Part shown: positions 63,699 to 64,000 of the stretch, in pieces
Layout of the letters: the number at the start of each line of letters is the position of its first letter
How positions within the stretch are numbered: position 1 is the stretch's first letter
Assembly: GCF_019052365.1 (NCBI RefSeq)
Contig: NZ_JAHQUY010000006.1
Coordinates: 6,315 to 70,314 of the forward strand
DNA from: Leyella stercorea
GTDB lineage: Bacteria; Bacteroidota; Bacteroidia; Bacteroidales; Bacteroidaceae
Length of the DNA: 64,000 bases
Reading direction: 5' to 3'
The notes under the pieces: generated by a model
Seen by the model: the letters and a program-made list of their open reading frames with translations, nothing else
Database searches by the model: none
Told to the model about the DNA's origin: nothing
Translations under genes and position numbers: made by a program

Positions 63699-63771
63699 TA
63701 CACCCTTAGGGATTCGAACCCTAGACCCACTGATTAAGAGTCAGTTGCTCTACCAACTGAGCTAAGGGTGC
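63699..63771 (-). tRNA. tRNA-Lys(CTT), copy 1 (proximal)
   Basis: A 73-base cloverleaf with anticodon CTT, nearest to the shared tRNA promoter block. No CCA is encoded, and the first acceptor pair is a G-U wobble as in the other copies. Confidence 0.96.
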
Positions 63772-63804
63772 GTACTCTATCTTTATGCAAGCAACTCATT
63801 TCTG

Positions 63805-63847
63805 AATTGCGAGTGCAAAGGTAGTAGTTTTTGAGGAAACCACCAAA
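63805..63847 (-). promoter_or_regulatory. tRNA-Lys promoter with the shared tRNA leader block
   Basis: On the minus strand TTTG (63847-63844), exactly 20 bases, then TACCTTTGCACTCGCAATT (63823-63805). It drives the three tRNA-Lys genes. Confidence 0.85.
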
Positions 63848-64000
63848 TCTTTCCACCACTTTTTTGCAACAAATTGCACTTTTCTGCACGATTTCTACGA
63901 ATCGGACACAGCATTGCGGCTCACCCGATAAACCAGGGGGATTATGCATATAGCTTTGTAAGTCTGAAAAGAAAGAACTTTATATCCGTTACTCCCCTTA
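63848..64000. other. Non-coding end of window
   Basis: No gene is seen. TAGCTTTG (63951-63958, plus strand) may be the -7 box of a gene that starts beyond the window, but nothing confirms it. Confidence 0.4.

Noticed and set aside
63493..63771. CRISPR-like regular repeat
   Set aside because: The repeated parts are complete tRNA-Lys genes and the spacers are identical, not unique.
63734..63949. 71-codon open frame at the end of the window
   Set aside because: It overlaps a tRNA-Lys gene and its promoter block.

Overview
The window looks like a piece of chromosome from a Bacteroidales bacterium, most likely Prevotellaceae. The evidence is: Bacteroidetes-type promoters (TTTG, about 20 bases, TAnnTTTG) before many genes; a complete Bat (aerotolerance) operon; serine palmitoyltransferase for bacterial sphingolipids; family-specific proteins (DUF4491, DUF2027-Smr, a TPR sensor kinase of the DUF5112/DUF5113 type); an M49 dipeptidyl peptidase; and a clostripain-type lipoprotein. 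Most genes are housekeeping. No prophage, insertion sequence, integrase or CRISPR array is visible.

Left part (1-12.6 kb): the 3' end of a DUF4491 gene and rlmH, converging on lrgAB. Then come hisS and a long minus-strand run: queA, a DUF2027-Smr protein, nadE, dipeptidyl peptidase III, an AlkD-like protein, a Fur regulator and purA. The Fur gene has its own strong promoter almost touching its start codon.

12.7-22.1 kb: the Bat operon on the minus strand: MoxR ATPase, DUF58 protein, a BatD-like membrane protein, BatA, BatB, BatC, a fused BatD-BatE protein, and then a PAP2 phosphatase. It looks like an envelope-associated chaperone/stress complex.

22.2-27.5 kb: maf, a DAHP synthase-chorismate mutase, a Zur-like Fur regulator, a KdsC-type phosphatase, a DUF2520 protein, an acyltransferase-like protein and xpt. 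Directly coupled to xpt is the main accessory locus (27.5-32.0 kb): a small methyltransferase-like protein followed by an 1181-residue helicase-methyltransferase. Together they resemble a restriction-modification or defence system without a recognisable nuclease. A terminator-like hairpin sits early inside its first gene, and a dispersed repeat follows its last gene.

32-50.5 kb: a response regulator and giant sensor kinase, an M18 aminopeptidase, a methyltransferase, an FKBP isomerase, a Crp/Fnr regulator, lepA, a small lipoprotein, menB, a TSCPD protein, yebC, pheT, two tRNA-Pro genes, serine palmitoyltransferase facing a lipid kinase, and a TrmN6-like methylase.

50.5-64 kb: lon-tgt-lptG and a DEAD-box helicase, tRNA-Arg, umuDC, valS, a structured intergenic element, a C11 protease lipoprotein, and three tandem tRNA-Lys(CTT) genes. 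The three tRNA loci share an identical 19-base promoter/leader block. Three intergenic regions carry short arrays with a 22-base period, and two of these are copies of one element in opposite orientation.
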